Positions 7,108-13,516 of a DNA stretch of 13,779 bases are shown here, piece after piece. The first letter of the stretch is position 1; each line of letters starts with the position of its first letter. Made by a program: the position numbers and the translations under genes. Source of the stretch: an uncultured Bacilli bacterium (GTDB taxonomy: Bacteria > Bacillota_I > Bacilli_A > RF39 > UBA660). The stretch is taken from the NCBI GenBank assembly GCA_944358665.1, contig CALVRP010000014.1:1-13779 (forward strand), given 5' to 3'. The notes below the pieces were generated by a model. That model had not been told where the DNA came from and ran no database searches. It saw only the letters and a program-made list of their open reading frames with translations.

Positions 7108-7138
7108 ATTATACCAATTGTGGTTCACTCTAAGTCAA
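7108..7138 (-). promoter_or_regulatory. MerR-type promoter of the aldo/keto reductase gene
   Basis: -35 TTGACT (7133-7138) and extended -10 TGGTATAAT (TATAAT at 7108-7113) are separated by 19 bp, the overlong spacer typical of MerR-family control. CTTGACTTAGAGTGAAC spans the -35 and spacer and resembles one half of the AdhR/YyaN-type operator; the second half is degenerate. GTATAATTATAC, covering the -10, is itself a perfect palindrome. Confidence 0.6.
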
Positions 7139-7143
7139 GTGGT

Positions 7144-7401
7144 TTATAATCTTGATTGAAGATATTTTTCAAATATTTTTATTCCGTACTCTTTATTATA
7201 ATAATTAGGAAACTCTTTTAAATGTGCTAAAGCAATTTTCGCAGTCACAAGCAAATTATCATTAGTAACATTGGTTTTAGGATTTACCGTTCCATGTTCT
7301 AGTTCAACATTTATCCCATCTAAAAATTCTTGTGGAGTAAACTTATCAAATGTTACGCCCAATAAATAAGCGGCATAAAAAGCATCTTTCAAACTATACA
7401 T
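7144..7401 (-). CDS. DUF5661-like small protein
   Basis: An 85-residue soluble protein without signal or membrane segment. The C-terminal half carries VELEHG, the polar run NPKTNVTNDN, and IALAHLKEFPNYY, matching my recollection of the DUF5661 family, in which an acidic EHG and an 'AHL.E.P.YY' helix are conserved. Function is unknown for the family. The start at 7401 follows GGTGAT at short spacing. It lies 39 bases after the stop of the DUF3923-like gene with no terminator between them, so the two may share a transcript. The downstream reductase has its own promoter immediately after this gene's stop. Confidence 0.7.
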   Translation of the reverse strand: MYSLKDAFYAAYLLGVTFDKFTPQEFLDGINVELEHGTVNPKTNVTNDNLLVTAKIALAHLKEFPNYYNKEYGIKIFEKYLQSRL

Positions 7402-7440
7402 TATATCACCAATTTATTATATGTTAATTTTAGATGGATG

Positions 7441-7656
7441 CTATTTTTTTGAACGTTTGACGAGAAAATAAATTACCCATTCTACTAGTAAAACTAAAAG
7501 ATAAAAAGAGCCCCAAACACCAAAACTAATAAGTTTTGCTTCTATTGTTTGAACAGTTCCGGTTCCATCAATAGCTCTAATCCAAATCCATGTGCTCATA
7601 AGTAAAAATATTATAAACTGAACTATTTGAACCACTTTCCATGTTTTATTTTTCAT
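7441..7656 (-). CDS. Two-TM small membrane protein, DUF3923-like
   Basis: A 71-residue protein with two membrane segments (about 8-26 and 44-67) joined by IRAIDGTGTVQTIEAKLISFG and ending in a basic RSKK tail. The linker with DG-x-G-x-VQT and the following LISF resemble the DUF3923 family of short Firmicutes membrane proteins; this is recognition by eye. Both termini are predicted inside. The start is well supported by GAGGAGG. No clear TATAAT was found upstream, so it could be read through from the MmcQ/YjbR gene. Function unknown. Confidence 0.65.
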   Translation of the reverse strand: MKNKTWKVVQIVQFIIFLLMSTWIWIRAIDGTGTVQTIEAKLISFGVWGSFYLLVLLVEWVIYFLVKRSKK

Positions 7657-7733
7657 ATATCTTCCTCCTCTACAATTCGAATTTAATAATGTTTTTCAAT
7701 TTGTTTTTTTGCAATAATAATCACACATTACTA

Positions 7734-8744
7734 TTAATATTTACTTAATTTTTGGCTTAGTTTATCTGGTATCCGTCTAGCACTTCTTACCGAATTAAGA
7801 CCATATGTTTTTAAAAGATCAAACGTATATTCTTTAGGATCATATTTTTTTAATAATTGGAGATTCATAACTGGCCTTTCCGGTTCATGATATAAATCAA
7901 GTTCGATAACTTTACATTTATATAAAATAGCTGAATATGGAGCGCCTAAATAAATGTAAACAAGGTCATCCAAGTTTATATTTTTAGGTTGTTTCCAAGA
8001 AAATACCGGTAAACTCTCAATATAGCTTATAACATCGAAATATTTAGGATTGGCGGGAATAATCCACGCTTCAGATTTTTCTGTATAACGATGACTTTCT
8101 TTTATATATTTCATTACTATTTCATCAGGTAAAGTATTATCTAAAATAATAGAAACCCAGTTTTTCTTATTCATATGATACGCCAAATAAAAACCTTTTT
8201 GTTTTAATAATTTAGGTATTTTATCTTCATTTAACTTAACATTTATAATTTCTACTTCTGATGAAGATTCTTTATCTAATTTACTTTTATCAATATTCAT
8301 TATAAGTGCATACCACTTTTGGTTTTTAGAATTCCTAAATATTCCATATCCCGGTGCCTTTTCCCAAGCAAATTCTGGCTTATCATGATAAATATCAATA
8401 ATTAATTTAGCAATTCTATTAGCTTGACTAGTAATAAAATAATCTTTTTTAAAACATTTATCTCTTATATCTTTTAAAATATTTTTATATTCTTCCCGCA
8501 CGTTGCTTACAAATTCACCAGTATTATTTTTAATACGCCAACTAATATATTCTTCATCAATCATTAAATCAATAATTTTGCCTGATAAAGAGCCTTTTTT
8601 ATCAACAGATATTTCCGCTTTAAAATTATCTTCCATAAATTTTTTAGAATATTTATATTTACCATCTTCTAAAACAAAACCATAATTTTTTAACTTTTTA
8701 AAATCAGCATGCGTTTTTTTAAATATTTCGCTTTCAAACTTCAT
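7734..8744 (-). CDS. MmcQ/YjbR-family protein with C-terminal PUA/EVE-like region
   Basis: A 336-residue soluble protein. Residues about 45-230 fit the MmcQ/YjbR (COG2315) pattern: YISWRI, GEFVSNVREEY, DKCF, PEFAWEKAPGYGIFRN, KWYALIMNIDKSKL, INVKL and FYLAYHMNKKNWVSIIL. YjbR-type proteins have a CyaY-like fold that has been proposed to bind DNA, but the biochemical role is unsettled. From about residue 243 a second part begins (EAWIIPANPKYFDVI, FSWKQPKNI, DDLVYIYLGAPYSAILYKCKV), which looks like a PUA/EVE-type fold, implying binding of modified nucleic acid; this is inference. AAAGGAGA lies seven bases before the ATG. The gene follows an extended -10 promoter after the small coupled gene. Confidence 0.85.
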   Translation of the reverse strand: MKFESEIFKKTHADFKKLKNYGFVLEDGKYKYSKKFMEDNFKAEISVDKKGSLSGKIIDLMIDEEYISWRIKNNTGEFVSNVREEYKNILKDIRDKCFKKDYFITSQANRIAKLIIDIYHDKPEFAWEKAPGYGIFRNSKNQKWYALIMNIDKSKLDKESSSEVEIINVKLNEDKIPKLLKQKGFYLAYHMNKKNWVSIILDNTLPDEIVMKYIKESHRYTEKSEAWIIPANPKYFDVISYIESLPVFSWKQPKNINLDDLVYIYLGAPYSAILYKCKVIELDLYHEPERPVMNLQLLKKYDPKEYTFDLLKTYGLNSVRSARRIPDKLSQKLSKY

Positions 8745-8777
8745 TTTATATCTCCTTTATAAAATGTAACTACCATG

Positions 8778-8806
8778 ATTATAGCACTTAAAACATTAAA
8801 AAACTA
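8778..8806 (-). promoter_or_regulatory. Promoter of the MmcQ/YjbR gene, -35 inside preceding terminator
   Basis: Extended -10 TGCTATAAT (TATAAT at 8778-8783), exactly 17 bp, then TAGTTT (8801-8806) formed by the terminator arm and tail. Confidence 0.65.
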
Positions 8807-8824
8807 GATACTTTAATATCTAGT
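8797..8824 (-). terminator. Intrinsic terminator of the XRE/small-protein operon
   Basis: Perfect 8-bp stem ACTAGATA/TATCTAGT (8803-8810, 8817-8824), 6-base loop, then TTTTT on the minus strand, shortly after the stop at 8841. Confidence 0.9.
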
Positions 8825-8840
8825 AATATACACTTATTAA

Positions 8841-9089
8841 TTATTTTTTATCTAAATATTCATGAGCAAGAATATCTTTCAACACTAACATGGCATCTAA
8901 TTCGTTATAATTATAATTTTTCTGTAAATCATTTAACATATTTCTAATCTCTTTAGCATATCTAGGAATATCAACTTCCTTTTGATATGTTTTTAATATG
9001 GGATATTTCGTACTCCAAGCTTTTGTCCAGTTTACTTTGTGTTGATTTTCTTCTGTTGTATTTTTAATTATCTTTTCAATTTTTTTCAT
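8841..9089 (-). CDS. Small soluble protein coupled to an XRE regulator, unknown function
   Basis: An 82-residue charged protein, predicted mostly helical (RYAKEIRNMLNDLQKNYNYN, then DAMLVLKDILAHEYL), without signal, membrane segment or motif I recognise. The frame has two consecutive Met codons: the first overlaps the stop of the XRE gene (TGATG), but GGAGG lies only three bases from it and six from the second, so 9089 is preferred. The overlap means it is translated together with the membrane XRE regulator and stops at a strong terminator. It may act with or be sensed by that regulator; nothing in the sequence shows how. Confidence 0.75.
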   Translation of the reverse strand: MKKIEKIIKNTTEENQHKVNWTKAWSTKYPILKTYQKEVDIPRYAKEIRNMLNDLQKNYNYNELDAMLVLKDILAHEYLDKK

Positions 9090-9091
9090 CA

Positions 9092-9682
9092 TCAGCCTCC
9101 TAAAACATTATCAACAATAAATATTATAATCAAACTAACAATAATAGCAAATACCCCTACTAAAATAACTATTAATGTTTTTTGATAATTTCTTTTTCCA
9201 ATTTCTTGTTGATGCTCTTCATAAGTAAGGTTCTTGTTTTCTAAAAAAGAAATAATTTCTTTATAAGTTTGAATGTCATGCTTCTTTTTGAATTTTTCTA
9301 TTATAATAGCCGTTCCAAAAGTTATTCCAAAAAATAATATCCATATAATAATGCCTATATAACCTTCAATCTTAAATAAAGGATATGCACTAATAATTAG
9401 AATTAACAATTCTGCAAAGAAAATATACCCCATTACATTAAAATTTTTAATTTCTTCTTTATTAATCTCTCGTTTCATTTCTTCAATATCTCCTTTTATA
9501 AAATCATCTAAAGAAACTTTAAAGAAATTACTAAGTAAAGTTAAACTTTTTATATCAGGATAACTTTTATTGGTTTCCCAATTAGAAATTGTTTGTCTAG
9601 AAACAAAAATAGCCAAAGCTAGTTCGTCTTGTGAGATATTTTTCATCTCTCTATACTTTTTTATTCTCTTACCAATATCCAT
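9092..9682 (-). CDS. Membrane-anchored XRE-family regulator with three TM segments
   Basis: A 196-residue regulator. HTH at about 4-60: ISQDELALAIFVSRQTISNWE, reported as pieces ISQDELA and VSRQTISNWE, followed by KSYPDIKSLTLLSNFF and SLDDFIKGD, typical of Firmicutes XRE proteins that carry a membrane tail. Membrane segments lie near 83-103, 107-128 and 169-190. A basic and then charged cytoplasmic or external loop (129-167) separates the second and third. Only two residues of any length follow the last segment (DNVLGG), so sensing is likely by the membrane part or a partner. GGAGGTGA precedes the ATG. It is the first gene of a two-gene operon behind a perfect inverted repeat, which suggests autoregulation. 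Signal unknown. Confidence 0.87.
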   Translation of the reverse strand: MDIGKRIKKYREMKNISQDELALAIFVSRQTISNWETNKSYPDIKSLTLLSNFFKVSLDDFIKGDIEEMKREINKEEIKNFNVMGYIFFAELLILIISAYPLFKIEGYIGIIIWILFFGITFGTAIIIEKFKKKHDIQTYKEIISFLENKNLTYEEHQQEIGKRNYQKTLIVILVGVFAIIVSLIIIFIVDNVLGG

Positions 9683-9727
9683 GTCCTCACCTCCAATAAC
9701 ATTTTATAAAATAAATTTCTTTTTGTC

Positions 9728-9745
9728 TGTCAAAAGTCTTTGACA
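9728..9745. promoter_or_regulatory. Candidate operator: perfect inverted repeat TGTCAAA-N4-TTTGACA
   Basis: Two perfect 7-bp arms (9728-9734 and 9739-9745) around AGTC, between the promoter and the ribosome binding site of the XRE operon. A third copy of the same half-site occupies 9779-9785 and forms the -35 box. Position fits a repressor site used for autoregulation. Confidence 0.6.
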
Positions 9746-9754
9746 CTAAGAGTT

Positions 9755-9784
9755 ATTAATTTAATTGTATAACAAAAATGTCAA
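9755..9784 (-). promoter_or_regulatory. Putative promoter of the XRE/small-protein operon
   Basis: Perfect -35 TTGACA (9779-9784). The best -10 at 18 bp is ATTAAT (9755-9760), four of six matches. A nearby TACAAT (9764-9769) is an alternative -10 with a poor -35. Confidence 0.45.
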
Positions 9785-9820
9785 ACTTCATATAGAAATT
9801 AAAATTTATTTTACAGTATT

Positions 9821-9844
9821 AAAAAATATTCCCATTTAGGAATA
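9821..9844 (-). terminator. Intrinsic terminator of the intact surface-protein gene
   Basis: Stem TATTCC/GGAATA (9827-9832 and 9839-9844) with a 6-base loop, then T6 on the minus strand, immediately after the TAG stop at 9845. Confidence 0.8.
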
Positions 9845-10903
9845 CTATTTTTTAGCTCTTTTAGTTTTTGTTACAATAGCAATTACAATGATTGCAATTA
9901 CAATAGCGGCGAAACCAACTAATAAAATAACAAAAGGTGCAGATTGTGATGTTGAGGGAACGTCTACTACTTGTGACGGTGTAGGTTCAGTTACCCCTGA
10001 GTCCGGATTTTCAGAAGGAGTATCTACGGTATATGGATCCTCCTCCGTTCCTGAACCAGTAAGATCGATTTCTGGCGTTATATGAATAGATGGACGAACA
10101 TCATAAGAACTTCCAGCACTATAACTACTAAGAGTTCCGGCACCACATATAACCCAAAGATAGTGTGAAGAATTTCCATAAGGTGTTAATGTCCAATAAT
10201 AGCTACTAGAAACATAAAGCCAATTAGTCGTTCTACAAGTTTGATAATTGTCGTAATTATCTTTATCATTACCACAACTACTTATGTTAGAATTAGCTCT
10301 CATATAATCACTATGACTAATTAAGGCGACATTTCCATTCCAAGTTACTGAATTTTCACTTGTTATTTCATCACTTAAATTAGTATTATTACTAGTAACT
10401 GAGCCTACTCCCCAATCATAAGCAACAATATAATTTTTTACGGTTGAATTTAAACTATTATAATATTCTCCATTTAAATAAGTATTTAACTGCGCATTAG
10501 CACTTACTTCACCATTATAATTTCCATTAACAAAATTATTAGTCTGGAACCAAGCATTACAACCTTCTGTACTAGCACTACCTAAAGCACAGTATCCTGC
10601 GTTTCTGGCCCCAGCTTGATCGAAAGTTCTTTTTTCAATGAAAGAATCCTTTACTAATTTAATAGTACCATCACTTTCAATAGCAACAATACGCCACATT
10701 TCACCGCCTAACTTAATATAATTATTAGGATTTGTGCCCTTATAAACATACCGGCCATTTTCATTACTATCAGCATACAAGCCATCGCCACTAGAAACCT
10801 CAGTAACATCAATACCACCAATTGATAAGGCCTTAACACCCATAACAGGGCAAAAAATGACTAAACCTATAACTATACAAAACAATACTCTTGAAACTTT
10901 CAA
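9845..10903 (-). CDS. Secreted surface protein with C-terminal VPSTS-TM-basic anchor
   Basis: A 352-residue exported protein of unknown function, paralogous to the broken gene at 3778-4941. A signal peptide ends near VKALS. The body contains GTNPNNYIKLGGEMWRIVA and later GNVALISHSDYMRA, YYWTLTP and DVRPSIHITPEIDLTGSGTEEDPYTV, a pattern common in large families of surface proteins in uncultured gut Firmicutes. Cysteines in C-x9-C (YCALGSASTEGC) and near SSCGN and QTCR may form disulfides. The end has a Pro/Glu/Ser linker, VPSTSQS, a membrane segment and TKTKRAKK, so it is anchored with the body outside. No LPXTG or sortase is visible. AAGGGAG is eight bases from TTG at 10903 but abuts GTG at 10912, so TTG is preferred. 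An upstream direct repeat suggests activator control. Confidence 0.85.
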   Translation of the reverse strand: MKVSRVLFCIVIGLVIFCPVMGVKALSIGGIDVTEVSSGDGLYADSNENGRYVYKGTNPNNYIKLGGEMWRIVAIESDGTIKLVKDSFIEKRTFDQAGARNAGYCALGSASTEGCNAWFQTNNFVNGNYNGEVSANAQLNTYLNGEYYNSLNSTVKNYIVAYDWGVGSVTSNNTNLSDEITSENSVTWNGNVALISHSDYMRANSNISSCGNDKDNYDNYQTCRTTNWLYVSSSYYWTLTPYGNSSHYLWVICGAGTLSSYSAGSSYDVRPSIHITPEIDLTGSGTEEDPYTVDTPSENPDSGVTEPTPSQVVDVPSTSQSAPFVILLVGFAAIVIAIIVIAIVTKTKRAKK

Positions 10904-10958
10904 AATAACCACTCCCTTATTACTTGTTTAAACTTATTTCCTACTATATTACATTTTT

Positions 10959-10987
10959 ATTATACCCTTATATTGTAGATACAAGGT
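10959..10987 (-). promoter_or_regulatory. Promoter of the intact surface-protein gene
   Basis: TATAAT at 10959-10964 within GGTATAATAAAAATGT, identical over 16 bases to the paralogue's promoter. There is no -35 match at 16-18 bp. Confidence 0.6.
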
Positions 10988-11009
10988 AATTTAAATTTCT
11001 CTTATTAAG

Positions 11010-11045
11010 AAAAAAAGGAAAATTAGACAATATTGTACATTTTCC
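11010..11045 (-). terminator. Intrinsic terminator of the ABM-nitroreductase gene
   Basis: Outer 7-bp stem GGAAAAT/ATTTTCC (11039-11045 and 11017-11023 on the plus strand) with an inner ACAAT/ATTGT stem, then T7 on the minus strand, about 40 bases after the stop at 11087. It contains the repeat site listed next. Confidence 0.75.
11022..11039 (-). promoter_or_regulatory. Candidate activator site, second copy (degenerate direct repeat)
   Basis: ATTAGACA (11022-11029) and ATTGTACA (11032-11039), 10-bp period, with 57 bp to the -10 box, as at the paralogue. It lies within the terminator hairpin of the upstream gene, so some of its symmetry belongs to that hairpin. Confidence 0.4.
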
Positions 11046-11086
11046 AAACTATAATATAAATTTATTTTTTATAATTACATTTAAGA

Positions 11087-11890
11087 TTAAATAAACTTTA
11101 CTGTTTCTTTTAAATCTTTCCTTTGATGATGATGTGGATTACCTTTATAATCGTCTGTTTTATAACCAATAGGAATTAAACAAATCGGTTCAATATTATC
11201 AGCTAAATTAAACTCTTTTTTCAACTCTTCCTTATCAAACATTTCAATCCATATATTATCAACACCAACATTAGTTGCTTCTAACATCATATGCGTTGCC
11301 ACAATAGAAGCGTCCATTTCATAAGTAGAATAGTCGTCTTTCGTAAACGCCATACTTTTATCACTACATACAATTAAAACAACAGGAGCTCCATATCTAC
11401 AAGGACTAACTTTATCTATTTTTTCTAGTGCCTCATCTGAACTAGCCACATATATTTTTTGAGGTTGCAAATTTTTAGCTGTTGGCGCAAGCCTTCCAGC
11501 TTCTAATATTTTATTAATTTTTTCCATTTCAACTTTTTTATCTTTAAATTTTCTCGTTGCGGTTCTTTCTCTAATAACGGTTTCAAAATCTTTACTATCA
11601 GTAATCGGTGTGTACTGTTCTACTCGTATTTTTAAGTGATATTTTTCTCTTAATTCAGCTATTTCCCTCATCATTGGTGATTTATGATGTTTATCTAATG
11701 CCTCCTTACTCTCCCAACCATCAATCAGCAAAACAGTTTCGGGATCATTTTCTGGAAAAAAATATTCATATCTTTTGTTTCCTTTTTCCTGACGAACTCT
11801 ATCTACAATGCCCTTTGAAATCATTTCTTTGGCAAATTCTTTTGCACTTCCATTTTTCCCTGTATAGTATATATTTATCACTAAATTCAT
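11087..11890 (-). CDS. Fusion of an ABM-type monooxygenase-like domain and a nitroreductase
   Basis: A 267-residue soluble protein. Residues about 1-95 look like an antibiotic-biosynthesis-monooxygenase (ABM)-type ferredoxin-like domain (INIYYTGKNGSAKEF, RYEYFFPENDPETVLLIDGWES, LDKHHKSPMM). Residues about 102-267 are a nitroreductase-family FMN oxidoreductase: IRERTATRKFKDKKV, ILEAGRLAPTAKNLQPQ, GAPVVLIV, YEMDASIVATHMMLEA, NIWIEMFD and a C-terminal HHHQRKDLKE. Nitroreductases reduce nitro groups, quinones or flavins with NAD(P)H; the ABM part may bind a quinone-like substrate or help dimerisation. The frame has an earlier ATG at 11899 that directly abuts GAGGAG; the ATG at 11890 is nine bases away and is chosen. 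A promoter and terminator flank it, so it appears monocistronic. Substrate unknown. Confidence 0.88.
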   Translation of the reverse strand: MNLVINIYYTGKNGSAKEFAKEMISKGIVDRVRQEKGNKRYEYFFPENDPETVLLIDGWESKEALDKHHKSPMMREIAELREKYHLKIRVEQYTPITDSKDFETVIRERTATRKFKDKKVEMEKINKILEAGRLAPTAKNLQPQKIYVASSDEALEKIDKVSPCRYGAPVVLIVCSDKSMAFTKDDYSTYEMDASIVATHMMLEATNVGVDNIWIEMFDKEELKKEFNLADNIEPICLIPIGYKTDDYKGNPHHHQRKDLKETVKFI

Positions 11891-11917
11891 TGATTTCATC
11901 TCCTCTATTATAACTTA

Positions 11918-11946
11918 ATTATAACATTTTTTAATACAAAAAACTA
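11918..11946 (-). promoter_or_regulatory. Promoter of the ABM-nitroreductase gene, -35 inside preceding terminator
   Basis: Extended -10 TGTTATAAT (TATAAT at 11918-11923), 17-bp spacer, TAGTTT (11941-11946) from the terminator. A second TATAAT at 11907-11912 is too close to the ribosome binding site to be a useful -10. Confidence 0.6.
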
Positions 11947-11963
11947 GATAATTAAATCTAGTT
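11938..11963 (-). terminator. Intrinsic terminator downstream of the three-TM XRE gene
   Basis: Perfect 8-bp stem AACTAGAT/ATCTAGTT (11942-11949, 11956-11963), 6-base loop, T-rich tail on the minus strand. It lies about 90 bases past the stop at 12054; nothing coding is seen in between. Confidence 0.85.
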
Positions 11964-12053
11964 ATAACTGAACATTTAATATTACTATCTATAAAATTCA
12001 AATAAAACTTATCAAATTATTTTTATGGATTTTTCTTAATAAATTATAATTTG

Positions 12054-12764
12054 TTATCTACAAAAATCATCTATGTTATCTTTATCATATTTTTGATTTT
12101 TAATTACTTTAAATATTTGATTACCTTTGTTTACATTACATCTAACCACATCATAAAATAGTGTATCGTAATATATAACATTTTCTCCTGAAACTTTTAC
12201 TAACGAAAATCTTGGTGCTTGATGAATATTAACAACACTAATATAATCTACTGTTATCAACATTAATAAAAATATTAAAAAATAACCAAAATTAAATACT
12301 AATCTTTTCAGATATGTTAACCGTTTTGTAAATTTATTAACACCAATTAAAGAAATTATTACTCCAAAAACTGAATAAATGGATCCCCAACTACTTTCAC
12401 TAGGAAATATTGCAATAGCAGTAATCGCAATTAAAACTCCAAAGGTTATTAATATTAAACCTATAAAATTATTTCGATTTTTTATTTTTTTATTAGTATA
12501 ATCTATTGTATTAATCATATTTTCTTCTAATTTCTTTTGGTATTCTTTTTCTTTTAATTTTTCGCCACTCATCAAATCATTTAAAGTAATATTAAGTTCA
12601 TTGCACAAAGGTTTAAACAATGATAAGTCAGGCATATTTCTCCCATTTTCCCAATTTCCAATTGTGCGATCTGACACACCTAATTTTTCTGCTAATTCTT
12701 GTTGTGTCATATTTTTCTTTTTTCTGCATTCAGCAATAAATTTTCCAATTTTCGCTTGATTCAT
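12054..12764 (-). CDS. Membrane-anchored XRE-family regulator with three TM segments and a C-terminal domain
   Basis: A 236-residue one-component regulator. HTH at about 7-62 (MTQQELAEKLGVSDRTIGNWEN, seen as MTQQELAEKLG and SDRTIGNWEN, then GRNMPDLSLF). A charged helical region (66-98, KEKEYQKKLEEN) links it to membrane segments near 100-119, 127-143 and 157-175. Three segments with a cytoplasmic HTH put the last 60 residues outside: APRFSLVKV, IYYDTLFYDVVRCN, and a final Cys next to the end. That short 'Y-x-x-LFYDV' domain recurs, to my recollection, in secreted proteins of related bacteria. GAGGAG lies before the ATG at 12764. No convincing terminator separates it from the VanZ-like gene upstream, so readthrough is possible. 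Ligand and targets are unknown. Confidence 0.87.
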   Translation of the reverse strand: MNQAKIGKFIAECRKKKNMTQQELAEKLGVSDRTIGNWENGRNMPDLSLFKPLCNELNITLNDLMSGEKLKEKEYQKKLEENMINTIDYTNKKIKNRNNFIGLILITFGVLIAITAIAIFPSESSWGSIYSVFGVIISLIGVNKFTKRLTYLKRLVFNFGYFLIFLLMLITVDYISVVNIHQAPRFSLVKVSGENVIYYDTLFYDVVRCNVNKGNQIFKVIKNQKYDKDNIDDFCR

Positions 12765-12859
12765 AACTTTACTCCTCTCACATTAATATTTTATAATGTA
12801 AAAGTTTTTTATTACAGGAAACATTTCAAGGGTACATAAAATAACCTACAAATTGTAAT

Positions 12860-13357
12860 TTATAAATTAGCTAAAACAAGTATAATGATAAATAACGTCA
12901 AAATAATACAACCTATTAACGAAATAACATTTATGATTTTTCTCCAATTGTTTTTAAACATTTTTGAAATTCCAATAGTAATAGCAATACCAATAACACC
13001 GCCTATTGAATTAGAAATAATATCAGTAATATCACTAGCTCCTATACCCAAAATAAATTGTAAAGTTTCAAAGACAAAACTGGTTAAAATAATTGGTAAA
13101 GTTTTTTTAATAAATGTCTTTTTATCCCATAATACTCCAATTAAAATACCAAATGGAATAAAAGCTAAAGCATTATTTATTATTTCGGAAAAATTCATTT
13201 CCCCATTTACTACAAGCGAACCACCAAAAGGGATAAGATTTATATTTCTTAATTCTGGTAAGTTAACATTAGTAAATTGCATTTTAAAAACAATAATCCA
13301 AGTCAATACGACTAAGTAAAAAATTAATAATCCTAACGTAAATTTTTTTGATTTCAT
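12860..13357 (-). CDS. VanZ-like family membrane protein
   Basis: A 165-residue protein with about five membrane segments (first near 9-26, others from about 59 to 163). VanZ-family marks are visible: INLIPFGG after the first segment, NALAFIPFGILIG, FETLQFILGIGASDITDIISNSIGG, seen as FETLQF followed by DITDII and the NSIGG turn. Family members include teicoplanin-resistance VanZ and many proteins of unknown envelope role; this copy is not near van genes, so resistance should not be assumed. The frame extends to a GTG at 13369, but AAAGGTG covers that codon and is nine bases from ATG at 13357, the chosen start. Confidence 0.85.
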   Translation of the reverse strand: MKSKKFTLGLLIFYLVVLTWIIVFKMQFTNVNLPELRNINLIPFGGSLVVNGEMNFSEIINNALAFIPFGILIGVLWDKKTFIKKTLPIILTSFVFETLQFILGIGASDITDIISNSIGGVIGIAITIGISKMFKNNWRKIINVISLIGCIILTLFIIILVLANL

Positions 13358-13455
13358 ATTACAAGTCACCTTTTTCTAACAAATAGTATGTTATAGAATA
13401 AATAAAGTAATAATCAGTTAAATACTTTTATTAATAACTTCCTATTGTTAAGATT

Positions 13456-13484
13456 ATTATATCATTTATTTCTAAAATAAAAAA
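13456..13484 (-). promoter_or_regulatory. Putative promoter of the VanZ-like gene
   Basis: Extended -10 TGATATAAT (TATAAT at 13456-13461), with only a T run (TTTTTT, 13479-13484) at 17 bp, which is the tail of the preceding terminator. The resulting leader would be about 90 bases. Confidence 0.5.
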
Positions 13485-13512
13485 GATGGGAACATCTTTA
13501 AAGAAGTTCCCA
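13479..13512 (-). terminator. Strong intrinsic terminator upstream of the VanZ-like gene
   Basis: Perfect 7-bp stem TGGGAAC/GTTCCCA (13487-13493, 13506-13512), continued after one mismatch by a TCT/AGA inner stem, then TCTTTTTT on the minus strand. Confidence 0.85.
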
Positions 13513-13516
13513 ATAT

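Noticed and set aside
12885..13319. 144-codon open frame on the plus strand
   Set aside because: Lies antisense to the VanZ-like gene, has no ribosome binding site and no recognisable protein features; the VanZ frame has clear family motifs.
13358..13369. GTG start for the VanZ-like gene
   Set aside because: The GTG is part of the AAAGGTG ribosome binding site of the ATG at 13357.
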